Of a stretch of DNA of 64,000 nucleotides, positions 19,082-28,737 are shown piece after piece. Source of the DNA: Syntrophaceae bacterium (GTDB lineage: Bacteria; Desulfobacterota; BSN033; UBA1163); contig JACAEX010000048.1 of assembly GCA_013388635.1 (NCBI GenBank), positions 26,999 through 90,998 of the forward strand, in the 5' to 3' direction. The notes under the pieces are model-generated. The model saw only the letters and a program-made list of their open reading frames with translations. It did not search any database and had not been told where the DNA came from. The position numbers and the translations under genes are program-made. Position 1 is the stretch's first letter. The number at the start of each line of letters is the position of its first letter.

Positions 19082-20416
19082 TTGATGAAAAAGATCCTCC
19101 CTTCTCACGGGATTGCCGGGATCATCCTTCTGATCCTCTCTGAAATCCTGCACTTCAAGAAGGTCGACCCCTTTTACAGTTGGTTTTACTGCTTTGCCTG
19201 GTGGTCATATATCCTCACGATCGATGCCGTCATCTACCGTTTAAAAGGAAACTCCCTCATCCTCAGTCGAACCAGAGAATTTCTGCTGATGATCCCCTGG
19301 TCGATCTTCATCTGGCTCATCTTCGAAGCGGCCAATCTCTCCCTAAAAAACTGGTACTATATCAACCTTCCCCGCTCCATCGTCGAGCGATGGTCAGGCT
19401 ATGCCATTGCCTATGGAACCGTTCTTCCCGGAATATTCGAGACCACTGAATTCTTGGAGACCATCGTGGCCTTTAAGGGATCGAGGATGAAGAGGACCTT
19501 GATCTCTCAGGAAGGACATGGGGTCTTCATCATGTTAGGAGTGGTCTGCCTTGTCTCCTCTCTCCTGATCCCGAAATATTTCTTTCCTCTGATCTGGGTC
19601 GGGTTCATCTTCATCCTGGAGCCATTGAACTATCGGTTTGGCGGAAGGTCTCTGCTCAGGGATTTGGAAGAGGGAAATCTGAGAAAAATTTATCTCCTCC
19701 TCACCGCTGGATTGATCTGTGGGTTTCTGTGGGAATTTTGGAATTTCTGGGCTCATTCAAAATGGGTCTACACCGTCCCCTTCTTTGAAGAGATCAAAGG
19801 ATTTGAAATGCCCGCCCTCGGTTTTCTCGGATTTCCTCCCTTCGCTGTTCAGGTCTACGTCATGTACAACTTCATCTCCCTCTTCCGGTTTGGAAGGGGC
19901 TGGGAGGAATCGACCTATCGTCTCCATCCCGAAAAAAAGACAAGACCCCTTACCCGGATCTTAACGGCCATCCTGATCGGAAGTTTCTCCGTTCTCGTTT
20001 TTAGGGCGATCGATCTCAAAACGGTCGATTCGTATGAGGTCCGCCTCCATGATGCCTACTGGATCGAGCCCCACTACCGAAAGGAGCTGCCAAAGGTAGG
20101 GATCACCAATTTAGATGATCTGATCCTGAGAACGAGAGATAAAAGGGAGAGGGATGAGCTGGCGCTCCGCCTCCTCGTCCCCAAAGAAAAACTGATCTGC
20201 TGGATTGAAAAGGCTCGACTGGTTCAGTTAAAAGGAATGGGGGTTGAGAATCTCCGGTTGTTGGAAAAGATGGGCATTCATTCGGTTTCAGCCCTTGCGG
20301 CTGAGAATCCGGAAAAACTCCATAAAAGCATGGAGGAGTTTTTGCAAGGAGAGGTCATCCCGGAGAAAGCAAAGATCAGGATCTGGATTAAAGAGGCAAG
20401 AAAAGTTCGGAGTTAA
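19082..20416 (+). CDS. Polytopic membrane protein with C-terminal DUF4332-like helix-hairpin-helix region
   Basis: About 8 hydrophobic segments, then LVQLKGMGVENLRLLEKMGIHSVSALAAENPEKL. Confidence 0.7.
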   Translation: MMKKILPSHGIAGIILLILSEILHFKKVDPFYSWFYCFAWWSYILTIDAVIYRLKGNSLILSRTREFLLMIPWSIFIWLIFEAANLSLKNWYYINLPRSIVERWSGYAIAYGTVLPGIFETTEFLETIVAFKGSRMKRTLISQEGHGVFIMLGVVCLVSSLLIPKYFFPLIWVGFIFILEPLNYRFGGRSLLRDLEEGNLRKIYLLLTAGLICGFLWEFWNFWAHSKWVYTVPFFEEIKGFEMPALGFLGFPPFAVQVYVMYNFISLFRFGRGWEESTYRLHPEKKTRPLTRILTAILIGSFSVLVFRAIDLKTVDSYEVRLHDAYWIEPHYRKELPKVGITNLDDLILRTRDKRERDELALRLLVPKEKLICWIEKARLVQLKGMGVENLRLLEKMGIHSVSALAAENPEKLHKSMEEFLQGEVIPEKAKIRIWIKEARKVRS

Positions 20417-20435
20417 ACGTCTCCGCCTTCAAGTT

Positions 20436-20475
20436 TATGGTTCATTGTTCATAGTCCATTGTCCATTGTCAGCGG
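20436..20475. repeat. ATGAAC-type heptamer-rich repeat, single arm
   Basis: tatggttcattgttcatagtccattgtccattgtcag; same word family as 41421-41451 and 41841-41870. Confidence 0.5.
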
Positions 20476-20483
20476 GGCAAAGA

Positions 20484-21278
20484 ATGAGATACGGAGCGAT
20501 GAATTTTCCGATCAAACCTCTTCTGAAGGAGATAGAAGAGATCGGAGAGATGGGTTTCGATTATGTGGAGCTGACATTCGACCCCCCTGAAGCGATTCCT
20601 CAAAGAGTACTGGCTCAAAAAAAACAGATCCTCGATCTCCTTCATCGCTACCGGATGGGGATCGTCGGACACCTTCCCACCTTTCTCTGGACATCCGACC
20701 TCTATGAAAGTTTGAGAAGGGTCTCCGTCCAGGAAACCCTGGATGCCCTCGATGCCGGGTCCGAGCTGGGGATCGAAAAGTTTGTCCTTCATCCCGGTTA
20801 CATCACCGGTCTGGGCAAATTCCTCATGGACAGGGCAAAGGGTTACGGAATGGCATCGATTGAGACCGTTCAGAAGAAAGCCACGTCTCTTGGGATCACC
20901 CTCTGTATCGAAAACATCTTTCCCCAGGCACATTTTCTCTCCAGCCCACACGAATTTCAGGAGGTCTTTCAATCCTTTCCCGACCTCCGCCTCACCCTGG
21001 ATATCGGTCATGCCAATCTCGGAGGGGGGAAGAATAAGTCCTCGGAGTTCATCCATCAGTATGGTCATCGGATCAGCCACGTCCACGCCAATGACAACTT
21101 CGGAAAGGAGGACAACCATCTTCCCATCGGTGCCGGAATCATCGACTTTGAAAAGATTCTTAGCGAACTCAAAGAGGCCAGATATGACGAGACCCTCACC
21201 CTCGAAGTCTTCTCCAAGGACAGGGATTACCTCAAGATCAGCAAAGAGAAGATAAAACGGATATGGGAGGCCCTGTGA
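20484..21278 (+). CDS. Xylose isomerase-like TIM-barrel sugar phosphate isomerase/epimerase
   Basis: MRYGAMNFPIKPLLKEIEEIGEMGFDYVELTF...TLCIENIF...LTLDIGHANL...HVHANDNFG. Confidence 0.85.
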   Translation: MRYGAMNFPIKPLLKEIEEIGEMGFDYVELTFDPPEAIPQRVLAQKKQILDLLHRYRMGIVGHLPTFLWTSDLYESLRRVSVQETLDALDAGSELGIEKFVLHPGYITGLGKFLMDRAKGYGMASIETVQKKATSLGITLCIENIFPQAHFLSSPHEFQEVFQSFPDLRLTLDIGHANLGGGKNKSSEFIHQYGHRISHVHANDNFGKEDNHLPIGAGIIDFEKILSELKEARYDETLTLEVFSKDRDYLKISKEKIKRIWEAL

Positions 21279-22081
21279 TCCTCGCCCTCGCCTTCTCCCT
21301 TCTGGTCGCCCTCTTCTGGCTCAAGAAGTTTAGAAAGATGGATAAGTTTGAAAAAGAGCCCGAGCGCTCCGTCTACAAGGCCTTCTTTGCCGGAGTGCTG
21401 GGGACCGTCCCCTCAGTCATCCTGGAGGCGCCGTTTCTGGTGGGATTCCCTTCTCAATCTCCCAATCTCGAAGGCCTCTTCCTTCCTTTTTTGTGGATTG
21501 CCATGGTGGAGGAGTTCTTCAAATATGCTGCCGTGAGGCTGACGGTCTACCGCTCCCATGAATTTAATGAGGTGATGGACGGCATGATCTACATGATCTC
21601 TGCGGCATTGGGTTTTGCAGCGACTGAGAATGTGGGATATATGGTCGGGTTTGGGTTCTCTGTGGGACTCCTTCGGGCCGTCCTCTCCTACCTCGGCCAT
21701 GTCTCTTTCTCTGCCATCCTCGGTTATTACCTGGCAAAGTCAAAACTTGAGAGTCGGGGAGATTGGCTCTGGATCGGTTTTGCATTGGCCATCTCCCTTC
21801 ACTGGCTTTACAACTCCTTTCTCGTGATCGGGACGGTAAAGAGATCGGGAGGCCTTCTTCTCCTTGGCCTGATGGTCTGGGTCTTTGCCCTGGTCTTCAC
21901 CTTCGTCCTTCTGAAAAGGGCACAGGCAGTCTCCCCTTTCCGCGCCACCCATATCCTTCCAAAGAGGCTGACCAGATTGTGCCAGTCCTGTGGGAAGACG
22001 GTCTCCTCCCGGGCTCTCATCTGCCACCACTGTGGAGAACCGCTGGCTATCGATGAGGAAGAGATCACTCTGAGAGCTTGA
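21263..22081 (+). CDS. PrsW-family intramembrane metalloprotease with C-terminal zinc ribbon
   Basis: MVEEFFKYAAVRLTVYRSHEFNEVMDGMIYMISAALGFAATENVGY; C-terminal CQSCGKTVSSRALICHHCGEPL. Confidence 0.87.
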   Translation: MGGPVILALAFSLLVALFWLKKFRKMDKFEKEPERSVYKAFFAGVLGTVPSVILEAPFLVGFPSQSPNLEGLFLPFLWIAMVEEFFKYAAVRLTVYRSHEFNEVMDGMIYMISAALGFAATENVGYMVGFGFSVGLLRAVLSYLGHVSFSAILGYYLAKSKLESRGDWLWIGFALAISLHWLYNSFLVIGTVKRSGGLLLLGLMVWVFALVFTFVLLKRAQAVSPFRATHILPKRLTRLCQSCGKTVSSRALICHHCGEPLAIDEEEITLRA

Positions 22082-22868
22082 TCAGCACCCCCGTTCTTCT
22101 TGCGTGATGAAGCACTGCCTTGAACGCCACCATCTCGATCAGCAGATAGAGACCGCTTAAACCGAACCCCCAGCCCAATAGGTTCCTGTATCCGCTCTCA
22201 AACCCGTAGAAGGATCGAAAGTATTCCAAAAAGAAGGTGAGAGGGATTGCCTGGGCGATCTCCGGGAGTGGGAATGGCAGGATGGAGATGGGATAGTACA
22301 CCCCGCAGATCAGGACCATCAGACTGACCAGGGACCAGGCTGCCACCTCTGCCTTATATCCAAAAAGCAGAACCAGAATACAGACGCTCATCCCGATGAG
22401 AACGGAGACTAAGAAAAGACCGAGAAGAAAGAGGACCAGAGGACCAATGCCTGGCCGCAGAAAGTCAAAGCCGAAGGCAAAGACGCTGAAGATAGAGAGC
22501 AGGAGAAAGACAAGAAAGGACCTGAAGACACCGATCAACCACGATCCTAAGATCAGCTGGAAAGAATGGACCGGAGCGATGAAGGTATGTTTGATCGACT
22601 TCGACCAGAGGTCATAGAGAAGGGCATAGGCCACATCGATCTGGCAGACCTGGATCACGCTCATCGAGATCACCCCGATCAGGATGAACCCAGACATGTC
22701 GGCATCCAGCTGAAGAAAGACGGTCAGAAGTCCGACGGAGAAGAGGCCGACCACAGGCCAGAACAGGATTTCGAAGAGGGTGAAGACATTCCGCTTCGTG
22801 ATGATCCAGTTCTTAAATACGAAGGCCCATATCTGAATCAGTGCCCTTTGCAAATTCGATGAAGACAT
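22065..22868 (-). CDS. ABC-2 type transporter permease
   Basis: Six hydrophobic segments; overlaps the ATPase gene. Confidence 0.85.
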   Translation of the reverse strand: MSSSNLQRALIQIWAFVFKNWIITKRNVFTLFEILFWPVVGLFSVGLLTVFLQLDADMSGFILIGVISMSVIQVCQIDVAYALLYDLWSKSIKHTFIAPVHSFQLILGSWLIGVFRSFLVFLLLSIFSVFAFGFDFLRPGIGPLVLFLLGLFLVSVLIGMSVCILVLLFGYKAEVAAWSLVSLMVLICGVYYPISILPFPLPEIAQAIPLTFFLEYFRSFYGFESGYRNLLGWGFGLSGLYLLIEMVAFKAVLHHARRTGVLIKLSE

Positions 22869-23805
22869 CTTCCAGATCTGTCTGCCCTAAGGAGACCCTT
22901 TTGATTTGAGCCCCGCCCTGGGAAATGATAGCGATCAAACTGGCCAACCGACTCTCCCCTTCATCCACAATGATCTCACAGAGGTCGCCCGAGATCGAAC
23001 AGTTGATCACACCTTCAGCCCGAATGATCTGATCGCAGGAGATCGGCCCGTTAAACTCAATCCTTACCACATCTCCGATCCGGACCATGCGCTTCAGGGC
23101 TCCCGCGCTCCCCAGAGCCACGATCTCGCCCTCTTTTAAAAAAGCGATCCGGTCACAGAGAGATTCCGCCTCTCTCATATTATGGGTGGTGAGAAGGATG
23201 GTCATTCCATTCTCTCTCTGAGCCGACCGAATCTTTTCCCGGATTCTGACAGAGACTTCTGGATCAAGACCGACCGTGGGTTCATCTAAGAAGAGCATCT
23301 GGGGATCGTTGAGCATCGATTTCGCCAGGGAAAGCCGCTGTTTCATACCGGTAGAAAGCCGGTCAAAAGGAACATGCTCATGCCCCTTCAGGTCAAAAAA
23401 CTCGATCAGGGCCTTCACCTTCTCCTCCCGGGCCTTTCCGGTGAGACCGTAAAGCATTCCGTAAAAATGGAGATTCTCACGGACGCTCAGGCTCCAGAGA
23501 AAGTTTGCATTCCCGCTCGAGATGTTCACCTTCTCCCTGATCCGATGTCCGTCCCTGAGACCATCGATCCCGAGGATCTCGACCTTACCTCGATCGGGGA
23601 AAAGCAATGTCGAAAGAATGGAAAGCAGAGTCGTCTTCCCTGCACCGTTCGGACCAAGGATGCCGAAGATCTCCCCCTGTTCAACCTGGAGGTCAACCCC
23701 CTTGAGGACTTCCTTCCTCCTCTGACCCCACCATCCCGACCGAAAGCTCTTGTATATCCCCTCTGCCCTGATCGCCAATGCCATATCACTCAGATCACGT
23801 CTCAA
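22813..23805 (-). CDS. ABC transporter ATP-binding protein
   Basis: GILGPNGAGKTTLLSIL, LSTGMKQRLSLAKSMLNDPQMLFLDEPTVGLD. Confidence 0.95.
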   Translation of the reverse strand: MRRDLSDMALAIRAEGIYKSFRSGWWGQRRKEVLKGVDLQVEQGEIFGILGPNGAGKTTLLSILSTLLFPDRGKVEILGIDGLRDGHRIREKVNISSGNANFLWSLSVRENLHFYGMLYGLTGKAREEKVKALIEFFDLKGHEHVPFDRLSTGMKQRLSLAKSMLNDPQMLFLDEPTVGLDPEVSVRIREKIRSAQRENGMTILLTTHNMREAESLCDRIAFLKEGEIVALGSAGALKRMVRIGDVVRIEFNGPISCDQIIRAEGVINCSISGDLCEIIVDEGESRLASLIAIISQGGAQIKRVSLGQTDLEDVFIEFAKGTDSDMGLRI

Positions 23806-23821
23806 TAACCGATTTTGAGTT

Positions 23822-24988
23822 TCAATTATTCATTGTCTTTAACAATTCCTGACATTCTTTAACCTTCTGCATACTTCTTCTGCTCTGAGTGATCAAAGCT
23901 TCCGTTGCTTTTAGCTGTTCATCTGTTAACTCATAATCCCGATCCACCTCTTCTTCCAACAAATCCAGCTTAAACCTGTGATAGCTGTACGTCTCGAGCA
24001 AACCTGCATAAATCTGGCCCCTGGAAATAGCATTGATCAGTCCAATCCGTGGATTCGTTGCCAGAGGTCCCGGATGTTTTTCCTCTAATATTTCTTTCAC
24101 TCTATCTAAAATCAGCCCGGCCCCAAACTCTCCTGATTCTGATAAATAAACCTGAAACTCTGGATCCGAAAGCATCGTCTTAAGCTCTCTATCTCCCTTT
24201 TCTATGTTATTATTTATTGTTTCCATCTCCGTCCAAAACCATCTACCCGAATCAACGGCCAAGGATGCCTTGTCCCATATCTCCGCGCGTTTTAAAGCAT
24301 CCTCATAAGCTTTACAGGCAGCCCTTAACCTATTGGTGATCTTAGGATTCTTAATTTTCTTGAGAACTTCCTCCGACAAAATGATTTTCAGCTTATCCAC
24401 TGCAGTTGTCCTTAGGAATTCACTTACTGATGGAAGAACATTCGAAACCACATCCATAGACAATTCCGCAATTTCTCCCTTGATCTCCTTTAGCCTTTCC
24501 TCCCTTTCCCTGTTCGTTCTTTCCATATCTTTCAAATACCTCTTTAAAACCATCTTGTCCTGTTCCAACTGCTTTTCTCTCTCCCTGCATATTTCACAAA
24601 GGCTTTTCAAGTTTTTATTCTCCCCTTCTCCTATTGCCTTCCCAATCATTTCAATCATTCTGTCCGCTTCCTGCTTCTTTTTTTTATGGATAAAAATGGC
24701 ATCCTGTGCCTTTCTCGCAGCCTCCTCGGCAGCCCTTACTGCCTCCACATTTCCTTTTGCCCTGGCCATCACTATAATATCTTGTGCTTTCATCAGCAGC
24801 CTATCGTTTTCTCTTATCCCTTTCATCGCCTCATCACTGACTCTTTGTAATCTCAAAAGTCTCTCTTTTAATCTATTTACATCTATACCTTTGCTGTCGC
24901 AGTCTTTAAACACTTCTGCTCCAAACCCAAACGATAAAAGAGAAAGGAATAATAAAAGAGAGAAGCCAATCCACGCTTTTCTTCTCAT
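23822..24988 (-). CDS. Secreted coiled-coil protein of unknown function
   Basis: Signal peptide MRRKAWIGFSLLLFLSLLSFGFGAEV followed by long heptad-rich helices. Confidence 0.6.
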   Translation of the reverse strand: MRRKAWIGFSLLLFLSLLSFGFGAEVFKDCDSKGIDVNRLKERLLRLQRVSDEAMKGIRENDRLLMKAQDIIVMARAKGNVEAVRAAEEAARKAQDAIFIHKKKKQEADRMIEMIGKAIGEGENKNLKSLCEICREREKQLEQDKMVLKRYLKDMERTNREREERLKEIKGEIAELSMDVVSNVLPSVSEFLRTTAVDKLKIILSEEVLKKIKNPKITNRLRAACKAYEDALKRAEIWDKASLAVDSGRWFWTEMETINNNIEKGDRELKTMLSDPEFQVYLSESGEFGAGLILDRVKEILEEKHPGPLATNPRIGLINAISRGQIYAGLLETYSYHRFKLDLLEEEVDRDYELTDEQLKATEALITQSRRSMQKVKECQELLKTMNN

Positions 24989-27117
24989 CACTTCGCTCCT
25001 CTCTCCATCATAAACTCCCATTTGTAAATCTCGTCCTTGGCCACCCGCTGATCCGGTGCATCAGGGGAAAGATCAAGGTAGATCTTTAAATTCCGGATGG
25101 CCTGCCGATACTCTTTCAACTCCGCATAATTCAAAGCCATTGCTTTATAAAAGCCCGGAAAGAATGGGGCGATTTTGATCGCCTCCCTGTATTCTCTGAC
25201 CGCATCCTCAAACTTACCCTCCTTTGTCATCACCTCTGCCCTTAAGGCATGCCTTCTCGCCTCCTCAGAAAGTTCTACAAGGTAGGGCCTGCCCTTTATC
25301 ATCTCCCCGATATGACTCCTTATCTCCCTCGCCCCTTTCTCATCAACAACCCTTATCAGTTCCGCATACTCCTTAAGCGCCTCCCTGTATTGCCCCTTGG
25401 CCTCAAACGACCTTGCCCGCCCCTTCCTATCCTCAAGATAAGGTCCTAAAGACTCAAGAACCGCATTCTTAAAATGCTGACGGAAAACGCTTTTCGACGA
25501 TAAATACTCCTCCGGGATAGAAGCATAGACTTCAAAAGACTTCCTTAGCTCACCCATCTTGGAATAAGCCAATGCCTCAAGCAATCGGTCAAAGCTCTCT
25601 TTAGAAGTGGATAGGATCCTCAAGGCCTCTGCCATCTTACCACCTTTGGTAAACGGAGGACTATCCATCAGGGATGCAAAGCTGATGGCCCTTCTCGCCC
25701 ATCTATTATCAGGATCCAGCGAATAGGCCTTTTCCGCATCTCTCATCGATTCTTTAGCCTCTCCCTTTACCGCATAAATCACGCTTCTCACACCAAAAGG
25801 AGTAGCAGCAGATCTCATAAACACCTTTCCTATCGTAACGATCTTTTCAAATGGCTCCTTAATCCCTTTCCTTTCTATGGTTAATGTAACCCGCGTCCCT
25901 TCATCGCCTTTTAAATTTTGAAAGAACCTTTCCCTGTTCCCCTTCGTCGGCTGACCATTGATCTTTATAATTCGATCTCCTCCCTCTAACCCTCCTGGAT
26001 TCGAAGGAACGGTCCCATGAACCAAAACCACAACCGGATAATCCTCCTCAAAGGTAAAATAGGTCCCGATCCCGCCTATCGTATTTAAATCAATTAGCTC
26101 ATTGACAGAATGAATGGCCTCATCCAATCTACCTATCGCCATATAGTTGGTTACAAGAGAATAATGAATCCCCCCATCCTTAGGTGCTATCTCCAATGCC
26201 TTTTTAAGTGTGTTGATGGCCTCACCATAATTCTCTCTGGTGTTATAAACCTGAGATAAAGCTAAATAAACATCCTTACCTTTTGGATCAATCTCAATCG
26301 TCCTTTTAAGATAATTCACGGCTTCGTCATACTGGTTCAGCTCTTTATAGATCAAACCCAAAAGTTTGTAACCAGCTTTGCTATTGGGAGCAATTTCTAT
26401 TGCCCTTTTGGCAGGAGGTATGGCCTCGCTATAATTCCTGGTTACACGGTAGAGATTTGACAGGGCTACAAATGCTGAAGCGTCATCCGGTACTTTCTTA
26501 ATATGCTCCTGTATCCCAGGAATCGCCCTCCCCGGAAACATAAGCGTCTCATAGACTTCCCTCCTCAACTTCTTCACAGCATCCACAGTGGCCAAATTCG
26601 CGGCTATACCAGACCCGCCCACAATTTTTTCAGTAAAATCCTCCCCTTTTGCGTATATACCTAAAGATGCTATCAGACCATCAATATATATAAGCGCTTT
26701 TACTCTTACAACAGCTTGAGAACCTCTAGCGCCAGGCTTTTCTATTTTAACGCCTGCTCCCACTTTCATTTCAACAGCATCTATATCTATCAATATCTCT
26801 TTGTACTCCTCCCCTGTAAACATTGGAGCAAAATAGTATTTGACAGCATCTTCAAGCCTGGCACCTATTTGGTAAATGGTTGTTAAATTGCCCGTTAAAT
26901 CACCTGTCTTCTGTGTGTATGAGAGTTCTCTATCTCTATTTACCTTAATACTGACTTTATAAGGTAATTTCTCCGGAATCTGAATCTCTTTCGGTGGCTC
27001 AATGGAATGCTGGGAATATTGCTTCTCTTTTATTGTCATTGCACATCCAGCAATGAATGTTGCAAATAAAAAGAAGAAAAGAATCTTAATTCCCATTCTT
27101 AAAACAAACCTTCTCAT
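24988..27117 (-). CDS. TPR + PDZ-domain lipoprotein
   Basis: Lipobox IAGCAM; several TPRs (ALSNLYRVTRNYSEAIPPAKRAIEIAPN); PDZ-like segment NPGGLEGGDRIIKINGQPTKG. Confidence 0.75.
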   Translation of the reverse strand: MRRFVLRMGIKILFFFLFATFIAGCAMTIKEKQYSQHSIEPPKEIQIPEKLPYKVSIKVNRDRELSYTQKTGDLTGNLTTIYQIGARLEDAVKYYFAPMFTGEEYKEILIDIDAVEMKVGAGVKIEKPGARGSQAVVRVKALIYIDGLIASLGIYAKGEDFTEKIVGGSGIAANLATVDAVKKLRREVYETLMFPGRAIPGIQEHIKKVPDDASAFVALSNLYRVTRNYSEAIPPAKRAIEIAPNSKAGYKLLGLIYKELNQYDEAVNYLKRTIEIDPKGKDVYLALSQVYNTRENYGEAINTLKKALEIAPKDGGIHYSLVTNYMAIGRLDEAIHSVNELIDLNTIGGIGTYFTFEEDYPVVVLVHGTVPSNPGGLEGGDRIIKINGQPTKGNRERFFQNLKGDEGTRVTLTIERKGIKEPFEKIVTIGKVFMRSAATPFGVRSVIYAVKGEAKESMRDAEKAYSLDPDNRWARRAISFASLMDSPPFTKGGKMAEALRILSTSKESFDRLLEALAYSKMGELRKSFEVYASIPEEYLSSKSVFRQHFKNAVLESLGPYLEDRKGRARSFEAKGQYREALKEYAELIRVVDEKGAREIRSHIGEMIKGRPYLVELSEEARRHALRAEVMTKEGKFEDAVREYREAIKIAPFFPGFYKAMALNYAELKEYRQAIRNLKIYLDLSPDAPDQRVAKDEIYKWEFMMERGAK

Positions 27118-28313
27118 CTCTGCCCTCCTGCTTGCATTTTATTTTTCATCTCGTTGAGTTCATTTTCCATATCCTGCTTCTCTTTATTCAGTCTCTCCTC
27201 AGATTCCACAGCTTCCCGATACTCTTTTTCCGCCTCTGCCTTCAGCGCCATCGCCTGTGCCAATAAGGCATCTACTTCAGCCTTCTTTTCTGGTGTATCG
27301 ACAGTCTGGCTCCTCGACTTTATCTCCTCTATCTGTTTGTCCACCTCTTCTATCTTTTTACTTGCTTCCTCTTTTTTAACCTTCACTTCTTCAAGTTTTG
27401 TCTCTATCTCCGAAAACTTTTCTATTTTAGGCACAACCTGACGATAGAGTTTCGACTCCTCGGTATATCTTCTGTTCAGCTCTGCTGCCCTTTTCATATC
27501 CATGGTTGATGCCAGTTCTTTCGGCGGCTTACATTCTATCGAGGTTGGCAACCCCTGCATGACATGATCCATCTGACTGGTGTAAAAACGAACCCCCTCC
27601 ATATCAACACTACTTGCCGCCATCTTTGAAAAATAGGCAGCACACAAAAGCCTTTCCATCTCTGTAAATCTGGATGTGTCATATTGTCCTGATGGCACCG
27701 GAGCAAAGCTCTGCGGGACATTCCAGGAAAATGGCTCAAGCCTTCCTCCACCGATCGACTCCATCTTAAGACCCCCACTGCCGCTAAGAGAGGTTTGTGA
27801 AAGAATTTCCTGCCCCCTTCTCTCTTTTTCTGCTTTTTCCTTTAACCTGCTGGTCTCTGCCTCTGTCTGTAATGCCAGCCATCTCTCAAGCGCCTGTCTC
27901 TTTATTTCCTGCTGCCTTTTTAACTCTTCCTGTTGTTGCCTTATGAAGGCATCCTGGCGGGAGGTATCGGGTGGACCAAATAGATTGCTAAAATCAAAGA
28001 CGGAATTCAAAAGGGGCTGGAACATGCTTTGAAACATCATCATCTGCGTCTGCTGTTTGGAACTCATCCCACCACCATAAGGCATGGCGGGAGGTTGGCT
28101 ACTTGACTTAGTGGTGCATATGGGGGATCCGATATTCGAGGGAGGACAAGAACAGTTGTGAGTTCTTAAATATTCTGTCATGCGCGGATCCTTTTCCCAT
28201 GCCTTAAGTGTTGCCTTGCAATCTATTGTATAACTCTGGGAAAAGGCAAGGCCAGGAAGGAGAATCCCTGTGATGGTAAGGATAAGCAATAGAGATTTTG
28301 ATATCCTGATCAT
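27114..28313 (-). CDS. Secreted coiled-coil protein of unknown function
   Basis: Likely start MIRISKSLLLILTITGILLPGLAFSQ at 28313; long coiled coil at the C-terminus; 4-nt overlap with the TPR-PDZ gene. Confidence 0.6.
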   Translation of the reverse strand: MIRISKSLLLILTITGILLPGLAFSQSYTIDCKATLKAWEKDPRMTEYLRTHNCSCPPSNIGSPICTTKSSSQPPAMPYGGGMSSKQQTQMMMFQSMFQPLLNSVFDFSNLFGPPDTSRQDAFIRQQQEELKRQQEIKRQALERWLALQTEAETSRLKEKAEKERRGQEILSQTSLSGSGGLKMESIGGGRLEPFSWNVPQSFAPVPSGQYDTSRFTEMERLLCAAYFSKMAASSVDMEGVRFYTSQMDHVMQGLPTSIECKPPKELASTMDMKRAAELNRRYTEESKLYRQVVPKIEKFSEIETKLEEVKVKKEEASKKIEEVDKQIEEIKSRSQTVDTPEKKAEVDALLAQAMALKAEAEKEYREAVESEERLNKEKQDMENELNEMKNKMQAGGQR

Positions 28314-28737
28314 CTGCTCCTCCTTTTGGGATAACGATATTGTCGCATCTCGTAGAGAAACGTTCCCGTTAAGAATAACCCCGAGGCACGGCTTATTGCA
28401 AGCACCTCCAGTGATGAAGAGATCAAACTTTACCCCAACAGAAAGTAAAGCAAGATAAATGCCAGGAAACATCTTTCGAGAAAAACCAGGAAGGATTTGA
28501 TAACTTATTGATGTTAATAGGATATTTACAGCTCTAACAAAACGAAGGCCCCCTCGGTGGATTTTTTTTGTTCAGTACTTCTTAAGAGTTAGCCAATTTT
28601 GCGACGTTTTGGGGTCCTCTTTTTTGATGCTTTCGAATCAGCGCTTCTATTCGATTTTTCTATACATTTAAACATCTCGATCAACTCTGAAGAGTCAATT
28701 TGAATCATGGGAGGGTTTGTGTATTATAATTAGTGTG

